Of a DNA stretch of 64,000 nt, positions 25,123 through 34,834 are shown piece by piece. A program made the translations under genes and the position numbers. Origin of the DNA: Aggregatilinea lenta (GTDB lineage: Bacteria > Chloroflexota > Anaerolineae > Aggregatilineales > Aggregatilineaceae); assembly GCF_003569045.1 (NCBI RefSeq), contig NZ_BFCB01000002.1:186001-250000 (forward strand), read 5' to 3'. The number at the start of each line of letters is the position of its first letter. Position 1 is the stretch's first letter. The notes below the pieces were generated by a model. That model was not told the origin of the DNA, did no database searches, and saw nothing but the letters and a program-made list of their open reading frames with translations.

Positions 25123-28074
25123 TTAGACGTATTCTTCAATCGGTATGCAGGTGCAAACCAGATTGCGATCGCCGTAGACATTGTCAATTCGGCCCACGTA
25201 CGGCCAGAACTTAGACTTGCGAGTGAAGGCAGACGGGAAGGCCGCCTGTTCTCGCGTATAGGGGCGGTCCCACTCGGCGCTGGTCACCACTCTGGCCGTA
25301 TGCGGTGCGTGGGCCAGCGGGCTGTCTTCATGGGCAATTTTGCCGTCTTGAATGTCCTGAATCTCGCCGCGAATGGCGATCATCGCGTCACAGAACCGGT
25401 CCAGCTCTTCCAACGATTCGCTTTCCGTCGGCTCGATCATCAGCGTGCCCGGCACCGGGAACGACATCGTTGGCGCATGGAACCCAAAGTCCATCAGCCG
25501 CTTGGCAACATCATCCACCGTCACGAAGTCTTTGAGATGCCGCAGTTCCACGATGCACTCATGGGCCACACGGCCATGCTTGCCCCGGTACAGCACCGGG
25601 AAATAGGGTTCCAGTCGTTGGGCGATGTAGTTGGCATTCAGAATCGCCATTTGCGTTGCGACCGTCAGCCCCCAGTCCCCCATCATAGCGATGTAGGCAT
25701 ACGAGATGGGCATGACGCCGGCACTGCCCCACGGTGCGGAGGACACCGCGCCGATGGAGTGTTCGCCCCCCACCCCGGCTACGACCGCGCTGGTAGGCAA
25801 GAACTTCACGAGGTGCGCCGCCACGCCGATCGGCCCAACACCGGGGCCGCCGCCGCCATGCGGAATAGCAAACGTCTTGTGCAGATTCAGGTGGCACACG
25901 TCGGCGCCAAAGTTAGCCGCCGGACGCGTCAGCCCGACCAGAGCGTTCATGTTCGCCCCATCGAGGTAAACCTGTCCGCCATGTGCGTGGATGATGCTGC
26001 AGATTTCCTCAATGGCTTCTTCGTACACGCCGTGGGTGGAGGGGTACGTCACCATCAACGCCGCCAGATTATCTTCGTGCTGGGTGGCTTTGGCCCTCAG
26101 ATCGTCCACGTCGATGTTCCCGTTTTCATCACAGCTAACGACGACGACGTTCATACCCGCCATCGCAGCGCTGGCGGGATTGGTGCCATGCGCTGAGCTG
26201 GGAATCAGGCACACGTTGCGGTGCCCTTCCCCGCGCGATTTGTGATAGGCCCGGATGACGAGCATCCCCGCATATTCGCCGGATGCGCCGGAGTTCGGCT
26301 GCAGGGAAATCGCCGCGAAACCTGTGATCTCCGCCAGCCACGACTCCAACCGCCGGAACAGCTCCCGGTAGCCCTGCGTCTGATCGGCAGGCGCAAACGG
26401 GTGCATCTGGCTGAATTCCGGCAGCGTAATGGATAGCATTTCTACTGCCCCATTGAGCTTCATGGTGCAGGATCCCAGCGGGATCATGGAGTGCGTCAGC
26501 GACAGATCCCGGTTTTGCAGCCACGTGATGTAGCGCATCATCTTCGTTTCGGAGTGGTAGCTGTTGAAAACGGGATGCGTGAGGTACTCACTGTGACGCT
26601 GATGAGGTGCATCATAGTTCAGGTTGACCAGATCCGCCAGGCTTTCAGCATCGGCGTTCACGCCGAAGAGTTCCAGAAGCGTCTTCAGATCCTCGACGCT
26701 GGTCGCCTCGTCCAACGTGACGCCGGTTGCGCTGTCCTCGTAATAACGAAGATTGATTTCCCTTGACTGGGCAGCATCTCGAATGGCGGCCTGACTGCGC
26801 GGGCCGCCGCTGATCTTCAGCGTATCAAACACAGGCGCATCATTGACGGTATACCCCGCTTGGCGCACACCAGCCGCCAGCACACCCGTCATAAGACGCA
26901 CCCGCTGCGCTATCCGGCGCAGTCCATCCGGGCCGTGATAAACCACATACATGGAGGCCATGATCGCCAGCAGAACCTGCGCCGTGCAGATATTGCTGGT
27001 CGCCTTGTCGCGGCGGATGTGCTGTTCGCGGGTTTGCAGCGCCAAGCGGTAGCCGGGATTGCCGTTCGCGTCAATGGATGCGCCAATAAGCCGCCCCGGC
27101 ATGATGCGCTGGTACTTTTCCAGCGTCGCCATGTAGGCAGCGTGAGGGCCACCAAAGCCCATGGGCACGCCGAACCGCTGCGTGTTGCCGATGGCCACGT
27201 CCGCGCCAAATTCACCGGGTGGGCGCAGCAGCGCGAGAGACAAAATATCAGCAGCGACCACAACGAGCGCGCCGTTTCCATGCGCTTTCTCGGCAAACGG
27301 ACCGTAGTCTAAAATGTCGCCTTCAGTCGTGGGATATTGCAGCAGAACCCCGAAGGTTTCTTGCGCAAAGTCATACGTTTCGTGACTGCCGACAATCACC
27401 TGGATGCCCAGCGGTTCGGCGCGCGTTTGCACCACAGCGATGGTCTGCGGGTGACAAAGCTCGGACACGAAAAAGGTGTTGGCGGTGGATTTACGTGGCA
27501 GCGCACGCTGGCACAGGGTCATCGCTTCCGCTGCCGCCGTGCCTTCATCCAGCAGGGAGGCGTTCGCAATTTCCAGGCCGGTCAGGTCGCTGACCATGGT
27601 CTGGAAGTTGATAAGGGCTTCCAAACGGCCCTGCGAAATCTCCGGCTGGTAGGGCGTGTATTGGGTGTACCAGCCGGGATTTTCCAGAATGTTGCGCTGG
27701 ATCACGGACGGGGTCACCGTGCCGGTATAACCCATCCCGATGAAAGACCGGAACAGTTTATTCTGCGCCGCCAGTTGGCGCAGTTCATTGAGTACGGCAG
27801 TTTCACTGCGCGGCGGTTCCAGATTCAGGTGGCCATCCATGCGGATGGACTGGGGCACAGCCTGTTCGACCAGTTCCTCCAACGAGGACAGGCCCAGCGT
27901 ATCCAGCATATGGGTCACATCATGGCTGCGCGGGCCGATGTGGCGCTTGACAAACCGATCTGCCGGTTTGAGTAAATCGCGGTTGCACAGCTTGGCCTGG
28001 GTTTGAGCCGAAGTGTCATGGCTGGCTTCGATAAAGTCCTGCCAGTTCGTCTGGGGGTAACCTTGCATGCTCAT
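25123..28074 (-). CDS. gcvP: Glycine dehydrogenase (decarboxylating), single-chain P protein
   Basis: This 983-residue enzyme decarboxylates glycine with PLP and passes aminomethyl to lipoyl-GcvH. The chain is the fused type (both halves in one polypeptide, as in E. coli). The N-terminal half has [29 protein letters not shown] and the [15 protein letters not shown] segment. The C-terminal half has [26 protein letters not shown] and the PLP-lysine region [17 protein letters not shown]. The ATG at 28074 follows GGAG by 7 nt. Its neighbours gcvH and gcvT complete the system; the L protein is not in the window. Confidence 0.96.
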   Translation of the reverse strand: MSMQGYPQTNWQDFIEASHDTSAQTQAKLCNRDLLKPADRFVKRHIGPRSHDVTHMLDTLGLSSLEELVEQAVPQSIRMDGHLNLEPPRSETAVLNELRQLAAQNKLFRSFIGMGYTGTVTPSVIQRNILENPGWYTQYTPYQPEISQGRLEALINFQTMVSDLTGLEIANASLLDEGTAAAEAMTLCQRALPRKSTANTFFVSELCHPQTIAVVQTRAEPLGIQVIVGSHETYDFAQETFGVLLQYPTTEGDILDYGPFAEKAHGNGALVVVAADILSLALLRPPGEFGADVAIGNTQRFGVPMGFGGPHAAYMATLEKYQRIMPGRLIGASIDANGNPGYRLALQTREQHIRRDKATSNICTAQVLLAIMASMYVVYHGPDGLRRIAQRVRLMTGVLAAGVRQAGYTVNDAPVFDTLKISGGPRSQAAIRDAAQSREINLRYYEDSATGVTLDEATSVEDLKTLLELFGVNADAESLADLVNLNYDAPHQRHSEYLTHPVFNSYHSETKMMRYITWLQNRDLSLTHSMIPLGSCTMKLNGAVEMLSITLPEFSQMHPFAPADQTQGYRELFRRLESWLAEITGFAAISLQPNSGASGEYAGMLVIRAYHKSRGEGHRNVCLIPSSAHGTNPASAAMAGMNVVVVSCDENGNIDVDDLRAKATQHEDNLAALMVTYPSTHGVYEEAIEEICSIIHAHGGQVYLDGANMNALVGLTRPAANFGADVCHLNLHKTFAIPHGGGGPGVGPIGVAAHLVKFLPTSAVVAGVGGEHSIGAVSSAPWGSAGVMPISYAYIAMMGDWGLTVATQMAILNANYIAQRLEPYFPVLYRGKHGRVAHECIVELRHLKDFVTVDDVAKRLMDFGFHAPTMSFPVPGTLMIEPTESESLEELDRFCDAMIAIRGEIQDIQDGKIAHEDSPLAHAPHTARVVTSAEWDRPYTREQAAFPSAFTRKSKFWPYVGRIDNVYGDRNLVCTCIPIEEYV

Positions 28075-28164
28075 ATAATTTCTCCGGTAGTATTCAGGAG
28101 CAGATGACCGGTCGCCTGACAGTTATCCTCAACCGGCAACCAGTCAATAACTGCTAACCGGCGG

Positions 28165-28554
28165 TTAACCCCGGTCTTCCAGATATTGGGTGTAGGCGGC
28201 GGCATCCATGAGGGCCTTCAGTTCGTCCGGGTTGCCAATCTTGATTTTGACCATCCAGGCCGCGCCATAAGGATCGCTGTTAACCAGCTCGGGTGTCTCG
28301 ACAAGGGCCTCGTTCACCGCCGTGATCTCGCCCGATATGGGCATATACAGGTCGCTGGTTGCCTTCACCGATTCGGCAGTGCCAAATGCGTCACCGATGC
28401 CTAGAACTTCTCCCACATCGGGCAGTTCCAGATAGACGATATCCGACATGGCGTCCTGCGCGTGGTCGGTGATACCGGCGATGGCTTCATCGCCTTCGAT
28501 TTTGAGCCATTCATCTTCTTTTGTATACAGCAGTCCAGCTTCAACTTTGCTCAT
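28165..28554 (-). CDS. gcvH: Glycine cleavage system H protein
   Basis: This 129-residue lipoyl carrier has GITDHAQDAMSDIVYLELPDVG and the lipoylation site ESVKATSDLY, where Lys64 is the predicted attachment point. It shuttles the aminomethyl group from GcvP to GcvT. It lies 90 nt upstream of gcvP in the same direction. Confidence 0.95.
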   Translation of the reverse strand: MSKVEAGLLYTKEDEWLKIEGDEAIAGITDHAQDAMSDIVYLELPDVGEVLGIGDAFGTAESVKATSDLYMPISGEITAVNEALVETPELVNSDPYGAAWMVKIKIGNPDELKALMDAAAYTQYLEDRG

Positions 28555-28670
28555 TTTTGTTTCTCCTGAATATAAAAAGGTGAATTTCTTGCTTTAGGCC
28601 ACCACAACGCCAAATAAGACCCAAAAACGGGTGTTAGACCTCGCAGATTTTTGAAGCCTGCCCGGGATAG

Positions 28671-30086
28671 CTAACATTCGATTACGTTGACCGGAATAAG
28701 GGCAGCCAACCCGCCTTCGGACGTTTCTTTGTACTTATCGCTCATGTCCAGCGCTGTTTGCCAGAGCGTTGCGATCACCGCATCCAATGACACCTTCGCA
28801 TGCTGGGGCGCCCTGTCCAGCGCGATATTCGCCGCAGTAATCGCCTTCATGGCTCCCATGGCGTTGCGCTCAATGCAGGGAATCTGCACAAGCCCGCCGA
28901 CGGGATCGCAGGTCAGTCCCAGGTGGTGTTCCATCGCAATCTCAGCCGCCATTAATGCCTGATCGACCGTTCCGCCGAGGCATTCTGTCAGCGCGCCCGC
29001 TGCCATGGCCGACGAAACGCCAATTTCGGCCTGACAGCCCCCCTGTGCCGCAGAAATCGTCGCGCCTTTTTTGAACAAACAGCCGATTTGACCGGCAACC
29101 AGCAAAAAACGAAGAATGTCGTCTTCGCTGGCCCGCTGTGTCACAGCATAATAGATGAGCACTGAGGGTAATACGCCTGCGGAGCCATTGGTGGGGGCGG
29201 TGACTACCCGTCCAAAGGCGGCGTTTTCTTCATTGACGGCCATCGCCAAACAGCTAATGAGCTTGACCATCTGCCGAAACGTATAGGAGCGCGATTTCAA
29301 GTGCTCAAGCCACACGTCGGGTGTGGCGTGGAAGACATCGCCCACCAGTTTGCGGTGCATGTCGGCGGCACGGCGCACGACCGACAGCCCGCCCGGCAGG
29401 TTGCCTTCCGTATGGCATCCTCGATAGGCGCAGGCGAGCATGGTTTCCCAAATTTGGTTCAGCCCGGCGCGAATCTGCTCCGGGGAGCGCCAGACCTGCT
29501 CATTCTGCCACACGAGTTCCCACCATTGAAGCTGGAACTCGCGACAATGGCTCTCGACATCGCGCGCCAGATCGCAGGGAAAGGGCAGCTTGACTGGATT
29601 ATCGACCGCAGCAAGCCCGCCTTCTTTTACGATGAAACCTCCCCCGACCGAATAATACGTCATCGACAGTCGTTCGGAGCCCAAATACGCGGTAAACCTT
29701 ATCCCATTGGGGTGATAGGGAAGCCGCTGATCGTAGTAGAAGATGATGTCGGTCGCAGTATCAAAAGGGATTGTCCGTCGAGCAACCAGGCTGATGGTTT
29801 GGTCGTCACCGATTTCCTTGATCCTGGTCGTGATGGCGGCCAGATCGCAGGTGACCGGGTCCTCCCCGCTCAGGCCCATCAAAACGGCGATATCTGTACC
29901 ATGCCCCTTGCCCGTTTTGGCCAGCGATCCGTACAGCTCCACACTGATTCGTTTGACGTCGTCGAAATGACCAAGTGCCTGCAATTCGTGGAGGAAGTGT
30001 TCGGCTGCGCGCCAGGGGCCCATCGTATGGGAACTGGAAGGCCCCACCCCAATCTTCAGGATGTCAAAGACGCTGATTCGCTGCAT
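28671..30086 (-). CDS. sdaA: L-serine ammonia-lyase, iron-sulfur dependent, single chain
   Basis: This 471-residue enzyme deaminates L-serine to pyruvate. The beta and alpha domains are fused as in E. coli SdaA. Signatures are [64 protein letters not shown] and [21 protein letters not shown]; the last two carry the Fe-S cysteines. With gcvTPH and glyA in the same region it would take two glycines to serine and then to pyruvate. Confidence 0.95.
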   Translation of the reverse strand: MQRISVFDILKIGVGPSSSHTMGPWRAAEHFLHELQALGHFDDVKRISVELYGSLAKTGKGHGTDIAVLMGLSGEDPVTCDLAAITTRIKEIGDDQTISLVARRTIPFDTATDIIFYYDQRLPYHPNGIRFTAYLGSERLSMTYYSVGGGFIVKEGGLAAVDNPVKLPFPCDLARDVESHCREFQLQWWELVWQNEQVWRSPEQIRAGLNQIWETMLACAYRGCHTEGNLPGGLSVVRRAADMHRKLVGDVFHATPDVWLEHLKSRSYTFRQMVKLISCLAMAVNEENAAFGRVVTAPTNGSAGVLPSVLIYYAVTQRASEDDILRFLLVAGQIGCLFKKGATISAAQGGCQAEIGVSSAMAAGALTECLGGTVDQALMAAEIAMEHHLGLTCDPVGGLVQIPCIERNAMGAMKAITAANIALDRAPQHAKVSLDAVIATLWQTALDMSDKYKETSEGGLAALIPVNVIEC

Positions 30087-30199
30087 TGTTTTTGCTCGAT
30101 TGGTACGTCACGCGTCGTAGCTGGATTGCTGTCTGCACAAATTCGCAGGGGGATCTTTGCAAAACGCGAATCCAAGGCTCTCTGCAACAATTGTGTGTT

Positions 30200-30240
30200 C
30201 CTGCAATCACCGCACGATTCACCACGGCGGTGATTGCAGG
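30200..30240 (-). terminator. Long perfect hairpin downstream of the first carbamoyltransferase
   Basis: Exact 14-nt arms (CCTGCAATCACCGC and its complement) surround a 13-nt loop, in the gap between the carbamoyltransferase stop (30256) and sdaA. No strong T-run follows, so it may be a weak terminator or a processing site separating the ureide genes from the sda/gcv genes. Confidence 0.5.
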
Positions 30241-30255
30241 CAGCGGATGTTTTCG

Positions 30256-31308
30256 TTACGGAACGATGCAGGCCATCACGCCCTTCTGGGCGTGCAGACG
30301 GTTTTCGGCCTCGTCGTAGCAGGCATAACCCCACTTGCCGTCCAAGACTTCATTGGAGACTTCAGCGCCGCGTTCGCACGGCAGGCAGTGCATGTACTGC
30401 GCGTCGGGCTTGGCCATGTTCATGCGCTTTTCGTCGGCAATCCAACCCGTGTACTTGCCGAAGAGCTTCATCATCTCGTCCTTCTGCGGTTCCTTCGTAA
30501 CCGGCGGCAGCAGGTCGAGACAGACGTAGTTCTTGGCGTAGACGATATCGGAACCTTCGCAGGCATCTTCCATCCGGTCCGACACCGTGTAGGAGCCGCC
30601 GCTGGCTTCGGCGTTGGCCTTGATCTGCGCTTCGATCTCGGGATCGATCCGCATTTCCGCCGGATGAGAGAACACAACATCTGCCCCAAACAGGCTGGCA
30701 ACGTACATGAAATCATGGTGGGGAGCGATGGGCTTCTTGGGGCTGGTCCCGTAGGTCCAGGTCACACCGATCTTGCGACCGTTCAACTTCTTGCCGAACA
30801 TTTCCCACAGCGTCATCGCATCAGCCATGCCCTGGCACGGGTGGTAGATGTTGTCTTCCATGTTGATGACCGGCACCTGCGAACCGCGAGCGAATTCCTG
30901 GATGATGCGGAACGCCTTGTCATATTCCCAACCGACCACGTCGCCCAGGATGCGGACCGCGATCGCGTCACCCATACGGGACAGCACGCGGGCCATATCG
31001 ACGATGCGCTCGGACGCATAACCCAGGTCTTCCCCTTCCAGGGTGGGCAGCCGGGTCGCTGAGGGTTCCAGGAAGTGCGCGTGGCCGCCCAGCTGGTAGA
31101 TGCCCGCCTCAAAGCTGTTGCGGGTACGCAGGCTGGGGTTGAAGAACATCATGAACAAGGTGCGGCGGCGCAGCACGTCGTCATGGTAGCGACGCATCGT
31201 ATTGTCGGCCTTCAACTGCAAGCCGACTTCCAGCATTGTTTCGATTTCAGCCTTCGAAAAATCCTGCAAGCGCAAGAAATCGCGCCCCTTCAGGCCTTCC
31301 GTGATCAT
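30256..31308 (-). CDS. Carbamoyltransferase, acetylornithine/YgeW-like (candidate oxamate carbamoyltransferase)
   Basis: This 350-residue protein of the aspartate/ornithine carbamoyltransferase superfamily is supported from an ATG at 31308 by AAGGG 7 nt upstream. The phosphate-binding motif is SLRTR (59-63), the variant seen in acetylornithine-type enzymes rather than STRTR. It also has NIYHPCQGMADAMTLWE and MHCLPCERG near the C-terminus. Genes of this type in purine or ureide clusters are thought to cleave a carbamoyl group to carbamoyl phosphate. Next to the KARI-like dehydrogenase and the AllE-like gene, the best candidate substrate is oxalurate (giving oxamate). Arginine metabolism is less likely because no arg genes are nearby. 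Confidence 0.8.
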   Translation of the reverse strand: MITEGLKGRDFLRLQDFSKAEIETMLEVGLQLKADNTMRRYHDDVLRRRTLFMMFFNPSLRTRNSFEAGIYQLGGHAHFLEPSATRLPTLEGEDLGYASERIVDMARVLSRMGDAIAVRILGDVVGWEYDKAFRIIQEFARGSQVPVINMEDNIYHPCQGMADAMTLWEMFGKKLNGRKIGVTWTYGTSPKKPIAPHHDFMYVASLFGADVVFSHPAEMRIDPEIEAQIKANAEASGGSYTVSDRMEDACEGSDIVYAKNYVCLDLLPPVTKEPQKDEMMKLFGKYTGWIADEKRMNMAKPDAQYMHCLPCERGAEVSNEVLDGKWGYACYDEAENRLHAQKGVMACIVP

Positions 31309-31403
31309 TTCAGTTCCCTTTCTTGGTTCATTGAATAATTGATTGGACAACCTACAGCGGTTGTCAGCCTATCAAACAGGACTTGCCTGGTAGTTTTTGC
31401 GCC

Positions 31404-32390
31404 CTACCCCTCGCCAAAGAGATCGCGCCATTCGTGGCCCGTCTCCTCCATCTTGGAGTCCGCTCCGGTTCGCCGCATCCGCTGCAAACGGGGCATTCCT
31501 AACTGCCACTCTTCCATCCAGCGGGCCGCGAACTCGCCCCGTTCGGTTTCTTCGAAAACCTTCTGGATTTCTTCGTAATCGATGACGCGGGGACCGGTCA
31601 TGCGCACGGCAAATTCGCAAGTGCGGCTGCTGCGTTCGGAGATGTAAGCCTCGATGCCGATCTCGTCCATGACGTCAATCACAGTACGCAGCGAGCGAAT
31701 CGCTTTGGCATAGGCGAAGAAGGGTGGATAGCCATTCTCGACCATGGTGTTGAACACGGCTTTCATCAGGTGAATGGTCCCGCCGTACAGCACCTGTTCC
31801 TCAAAGTTATCCCCCTCCGTTTCGTGCTGAAACGAAAGCTCGACGACGCCGACGCGGGTACTGCCAACCCCTTTGGCAATCGCCAGGGCGATGTCCAGCG
31901 CCTCGCCAGTCACATCCTGATCGACGCTGACCGCGCCATAAATACCGGAACCCTCCAGGAATTTCTTTCGCACCATGTGACCCGGCGAATTGGGCACAAA
32001 TAAGACGACGTTAACGTCCTTAGGCGGGACAATTGCGCCGTAAAGAATGTTGAACCCGTGGGCAAAACTGAGTGTGGCGTTCGGTTTCAGGTTGTTGCGG
32101 ATTTCCCGGTTGTATACGGCGGGCTGGGCAGGGTCGGCCAACAAAACGTGAATAACGTCAGCCCGGCCAGTGGCTTCGGCAATGGACATCACTTCAAAGC
32201 CATCTGCTTCGGCCTTATCCCAATCTGGGAAACGATCGCGCGGGCCAGCTCCCACGATGACATTGAGGCCGCTGTCACGCAGGCAAAGCGCCTGTGGGCC
32301 GCCCTGAATGCCATAGCCTAGCACGGCGACTACTTTGTCTTTGAGTACATCCAGGCTTACATCTTCGTCATGATAGACTTTGTTATCCAC
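31404..32390 (-). CDS. KARI-like NAD(P)H dehydrogenase lacking two metal ligands
   Basis: This 328-residue homologue of ketol-acid reductoisomerase starts at a GTG with AAGGAG 8 nt upstream. It keeps the Rossmann motif GYGIQG (25-30), AHGFNI, the PNSPGHMVR loop and the first metal pair Asp194/Glu198. In the C-terminal knotted domain the second metal pair (Glu and Glu of the normal YFEC.HE motif) is Lys229 and Ser233. Isomerisation needs both pairs, so it is unlikely to make branched-chain amino acid precursors. A comparable KARI-like gene has been proposed as ureidoglycolate dehydrogenase in purine clusters of other bacteria. The cluster position (between allE-like and carbamoyltransferase genes) supports oxidation of ureidoglycolate to oxalurate. 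Confidence 0.78.
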   Translation of the reverse strand: MDNKVYHDEDVSLDVLKDKVVAVLGYGIQGGPQALCLRDSGLNVIVGAGPRDRFPDWDKAEADGFEVMSIAEATGRADVIHVLLADPAQPAVYNREIRNNLKPNATLSFAHGFNILYGAIVPPKDVNVVLFVPNSPGHMVRKKFLEGSGIYGAVSVDQDVTGEALDIALAIAKGVGSTRVGVVELSFQHETEGDNFEEQVLYGGTIHLMKAVFNTMVENGYPPFFAYAKAIRSLRTVIDVMDEIGIEAYISERSSRTCEFAVRMTGPRVIDYEEIQKVFEETERGEFAARWMEEWQLGMPRLQRMRRTGADSKMEETGHEWRDLFGEG

Positions 32391-32617
32391 GTTGTTTTCT
32401 CCTTGCTACAGTCAAGTTGTAGCCATAGGGGTCTTGCAGTCCGATGTAGTCTTCAACGATGGCTCAGACGACTTCCGTCTTGCAGCCTGGCCAGCAACAA
32501 CCTCCATGATCGATGTAGCTTTTCGTCGCGATCCGGATGTGACGGGTGAGCATGAGGAGTCAAAGACCTTATTCGCCCGGCAGCTCATGTCTCCGCACAC
32601 AGGCACGGCACGCAGCC

Positions 32618-33397
32618 TTACAGCTCGTCGATGTAATCACGATTGACATCCTTGTAGAGGATGTAGCGTCCCGTCTCCCAACCCGTCGCCGCGAAATATT
32701 GCGGGCAGAACGGAGCCATGTAGATGTAATCGTCCTTTTTGACCTCAATCAAATCGCCATTGAGGTAGTAAAAGCCGCGCCCGTCCAGCATATAAAGGCC
32801 GTGTTCCATGATGTGCGATTCCACGAAGCCAAAATGCGTGCCCGGCTCGAAGATGAGCAGGTTGAAGGCCATGTCGTAGCCCAGCTCGTTGTCGTAAGGA
32901 ATCAGGTGCTTTTCGACATAGGTGTCTTCGGGAACTGCTTCCACGTCCTTCTCGTTGGTAATAATCGGATCTGGAATAGCAACACCCTCCAGCTCTATGT
33001 AACGGCGGCGCAGCCACAGCATCCGCGTGACAGCGTCACTGTTATTGACAAGCGTGAAAGGGTGGTCAGGCGGCAGCCAGATGGTTCCGCCCTGGATCAA
33101 TTCGTGGGTCTCTCCGGCCAGTTCAAACGTCGCTTCGCCTTCCAGGACAAACAGAAAATGCTGAAAGCCGTCATTGACCGGCTGTTTCGTGCCGCCGCCG
33201 GACTGGATGACCATTTCGTACTCCACGAATTTGGCACCCAGAGCCGGGGTGGTCATGATCTTGGCTTTGGTATCGCGCCAGTTAGGTAAAGTGCTGTTCA
33301 CCCGATCCGCTTGCGTCAGAATGATATAGCTGCCTGGCTTGGTAATGGACCGACTTCTTGATGTAATATCGGCATCAAGGTGTGCAAAATTCGCCAT
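32618..33397 (-). CDS. allE: (S)-ureidoglycine aminohydrolase-like bicupin (AllE-like)
   Basis: This 259-residue protein has two cupin domains. The first includes GFQHFLFVLEGEATFELAGE with WLPPDHPFTLVN, and the second FVESHIMEHGLYMLDGRGFYYL, followed by DYIYMAPFCPQYFAA. The second-domain H..E.H-type residues give the Mn site. AllE converts (S)-ureidoglycine to (S)-ureidoglycolate with release of ammonia. The length and double cupin match the family. An allantoinase gene lies in the same region. The ATG at 33397 follows a GAGGAG element. Confidence 0.88.
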   Translation of the reverse strand: MANFAHLDADITSRSRSITKPGSYIILTQADRVNSTLPNWRDTKAKIMTTPALGAKFVEYEMVIQSGGGTKQPVNDGFQHFLFVLEGEATFELAGETHELIQGGTIWLPPDHPFTLVNNSDAVTRMLWLRRRYIELEGVAIPDPIITNEKDVEAVPEDTYVEKHLIPYDNELGYDMAFNLLIFEPGTHFGFVESHIMEHGLYMLDGRGFYYLNGDLIEVKKDDYIYMAPFCPQYFAATGWETGRYILYKDVNRDYIDEL

Positions 33398-33445
33398 GCT
33401 ACTCTCCTCATTTGTACGAAGACCTGAAGAATCTTTCAGGGTTCG

Positions 33446-34654
33446 TCACATGCTGTTACGCCAGCGCAGTGCTAACAAGGTTAAAAACCGGGTCGCCTCA
33501 ACCAACTGCTCAACGGACACATGTTCATCCGTGGCATGACCGACGACCGGGTCGCTGGGGCCAAAGATGACGATGGGGAATCCGTCACCGGCGAACCACC
33601 GCCCGTCACTCGTCTGCACGTACCCTGTCAGTTCTTGCGGCTGCCCGGTCACGTCTTGCAGGGCCGTCCGGGCACACTGGACGAAAGGATCGTCAGGGGC
33701 GGTGTTGATGTTGGGCGCGACTGTCCCTGTGGAAAACAGCTCGTATTGCAGCGGTTCAACCGTGGCGTTGTATTCGTCCAGCAGCGTCTCAATCTCCGCC
33801 ATCGCTGCGTCGCGTGTTTCGCCGGGCAGCAGCCGCCGGTCCATTTCGACTTTGCAAGTCGCTGGCACGATGTTCCACTGCAGCCCACCCTGGATCTTGC
33901 CGATATTCAGAGTGGCAGGAGGCAGGTAGGAGTGCGTTTTGGCGGCCAACCGGGGCAGCAACTTCTGTTCCAGCCAGGTCAGGACACGAGCCATTTTCAG
34001 CACGGCATTATCACCAGCCCACGTCATGGCCCCGTGCGTGCTCTTGCCAAACACGGTCAGATCGATGCCGCACGCCACCCGCTCGGCGATGGCTACCCGG
34101 TTGCTGGTCTGTTCTCCCACGACCATGAAATCGGGCTTCAAATGCTGGCTGTCACGCAGCCAGCGCGTACCCTGCTGTGCGCCCGATTCTTCATCGGCCA
34201 CCACAGCGACCTGAAGCCGCCCGTTCAACGCCACCCCGGCGCGCGCCAACGTCACCAGCGCCATGATCTGGGCGGCGACACTGCCCTTATCATCGCCCGC
34301 GCCGCGCCCATAAATCAGGCCATCCTCCACCACGCCGGAAAAAGGCGGGTGACGCCACATGGCCGGATCGCCGGGCGCTACGGTGTCGATGTGCGCGTGG
34401 TAGAGTAACGTCGGACCTTCCGCTGGGCCGGGCAGCGCCGCGATCAGGTTGGGCTGGTGTGTGTTAGAGGTCAGGATCTGGAAGGGAATACCGTTTGCAG
34501 TCAATGCATCGTCAATGACGGCAACGGCGGCCCGGCAGTCCCCTGGCGGGAAATCACTCCGCTGCTGGATGATCGCTTGCAGCAGACCGACGACTTCGGA
34601 TTTCTCTATCGAATCCAAAATCTGGTTTTCCAGCGCCGTTTTTCCAGCCAACAT
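33446..34654 (-). CDS. M20 family metallohydrolase (ArgE/DapE/YgeY-like; candidate allantoate amidohydrolase)
   Basis: The ATG at 34654 (MLAGKTALENQILD) gives 402 residues. A frame extends 52 codons upstream, but that part runs through two hairpins and looks non-coding. Metal-site motifs are YHAHIDTVAPGD, YGRGAGDDKG and VVADEESGAQQG, with a VGHATDEHVSVEQ end typical of M20 enzymes. It is closer to ArgE/DapE/YgeY than to the AllC hydantoinase-carbamoylase branch. Within this cluster it is the only candidate for turning allantoate into ureidoglycine. Another amide bond cleavage is equally possible. Confidence 0.75.
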   Translation of the reverse strand: MLAGKTALENQILDSIEKSEVVGLLQAIIQQRSDFPPGDCRAAVAVIDDALTANGIPFQILTSNTHQPNLIAALPGPAEGPTLLYHAHIDTVAPGDPAMWRHPPFSGVVEDGLIYGRGAGDDKGSVAAQIMALVTLARAGVALNGRLQVAVVADEESGAQQGTRWLRDSQHLKPDFMVVGEQTSNRVAIAERVACGIDLTVFGKSTHGAMTWAGDNAVLKMARVLTWLEQKLLPRLAAKTHSYLPPATLNIGKIQGGLQWNIVPATCKVEMDRRLLPGETRDAAMAEIETLLDEYNATVEPLQYELFSTGTVAPNINTAPDDPFVQCARTALQDVTGQPQELTGYVQTSDGRWFAGDGFPIVIFGPSDPVVGHATDEHVSVEQLVEATRFLTLLALRWRNSM

Positions 34655-34685
34655 CACGCATGCTCTCTCGGACGGCCAAAAGCTG

Positions 34686-34722
34686 GAGACCGGAAGCTCA
34701 TATCGGGCCGTTTTCCGGTCTC
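34686..34722 (-). repeat. Perfect hairpin upstream of the M20 gene
   Basis: The arms GAGACCGGAA and TTCCGGTCTC are exact complements. The hairpin lies in the gap between the carbamate kinase and M20 genes and may be an intercistronic processing or attenuating structure. Confidence 0.55.
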
Positions 34723-34767
34723 TGATTTCCAGTTTTCTGCCGTACTTTTCAAACAGGCAGTTAAGGC

Positions 34768-34806
34768 CCCCCACCCCTGCGCCGCGTATATAGGGAGAGG
34801 TGGGGG
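34768..34806 (-). repeat. Second hairpin in the same gap
   Basis: The arms CCCCCACC and GGTGGGGG are exact, with a 23-nt loop. It lies just after the carbamate kinase stop, so it could protect the 3' end of that message segment. Confidence 0.5.
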
Positions 34807-34834
34807 ACATAAAGTGCAGATTCTCGAAAGTCTC

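Noticed and set aside
31404-32390. Annotation as ilvC (branched-chain amino acid synthesis)
   Set aside because: Two of four metal-binding acids are replaced and no ilvB, ilvN, ilvD or leu genes are nearby.
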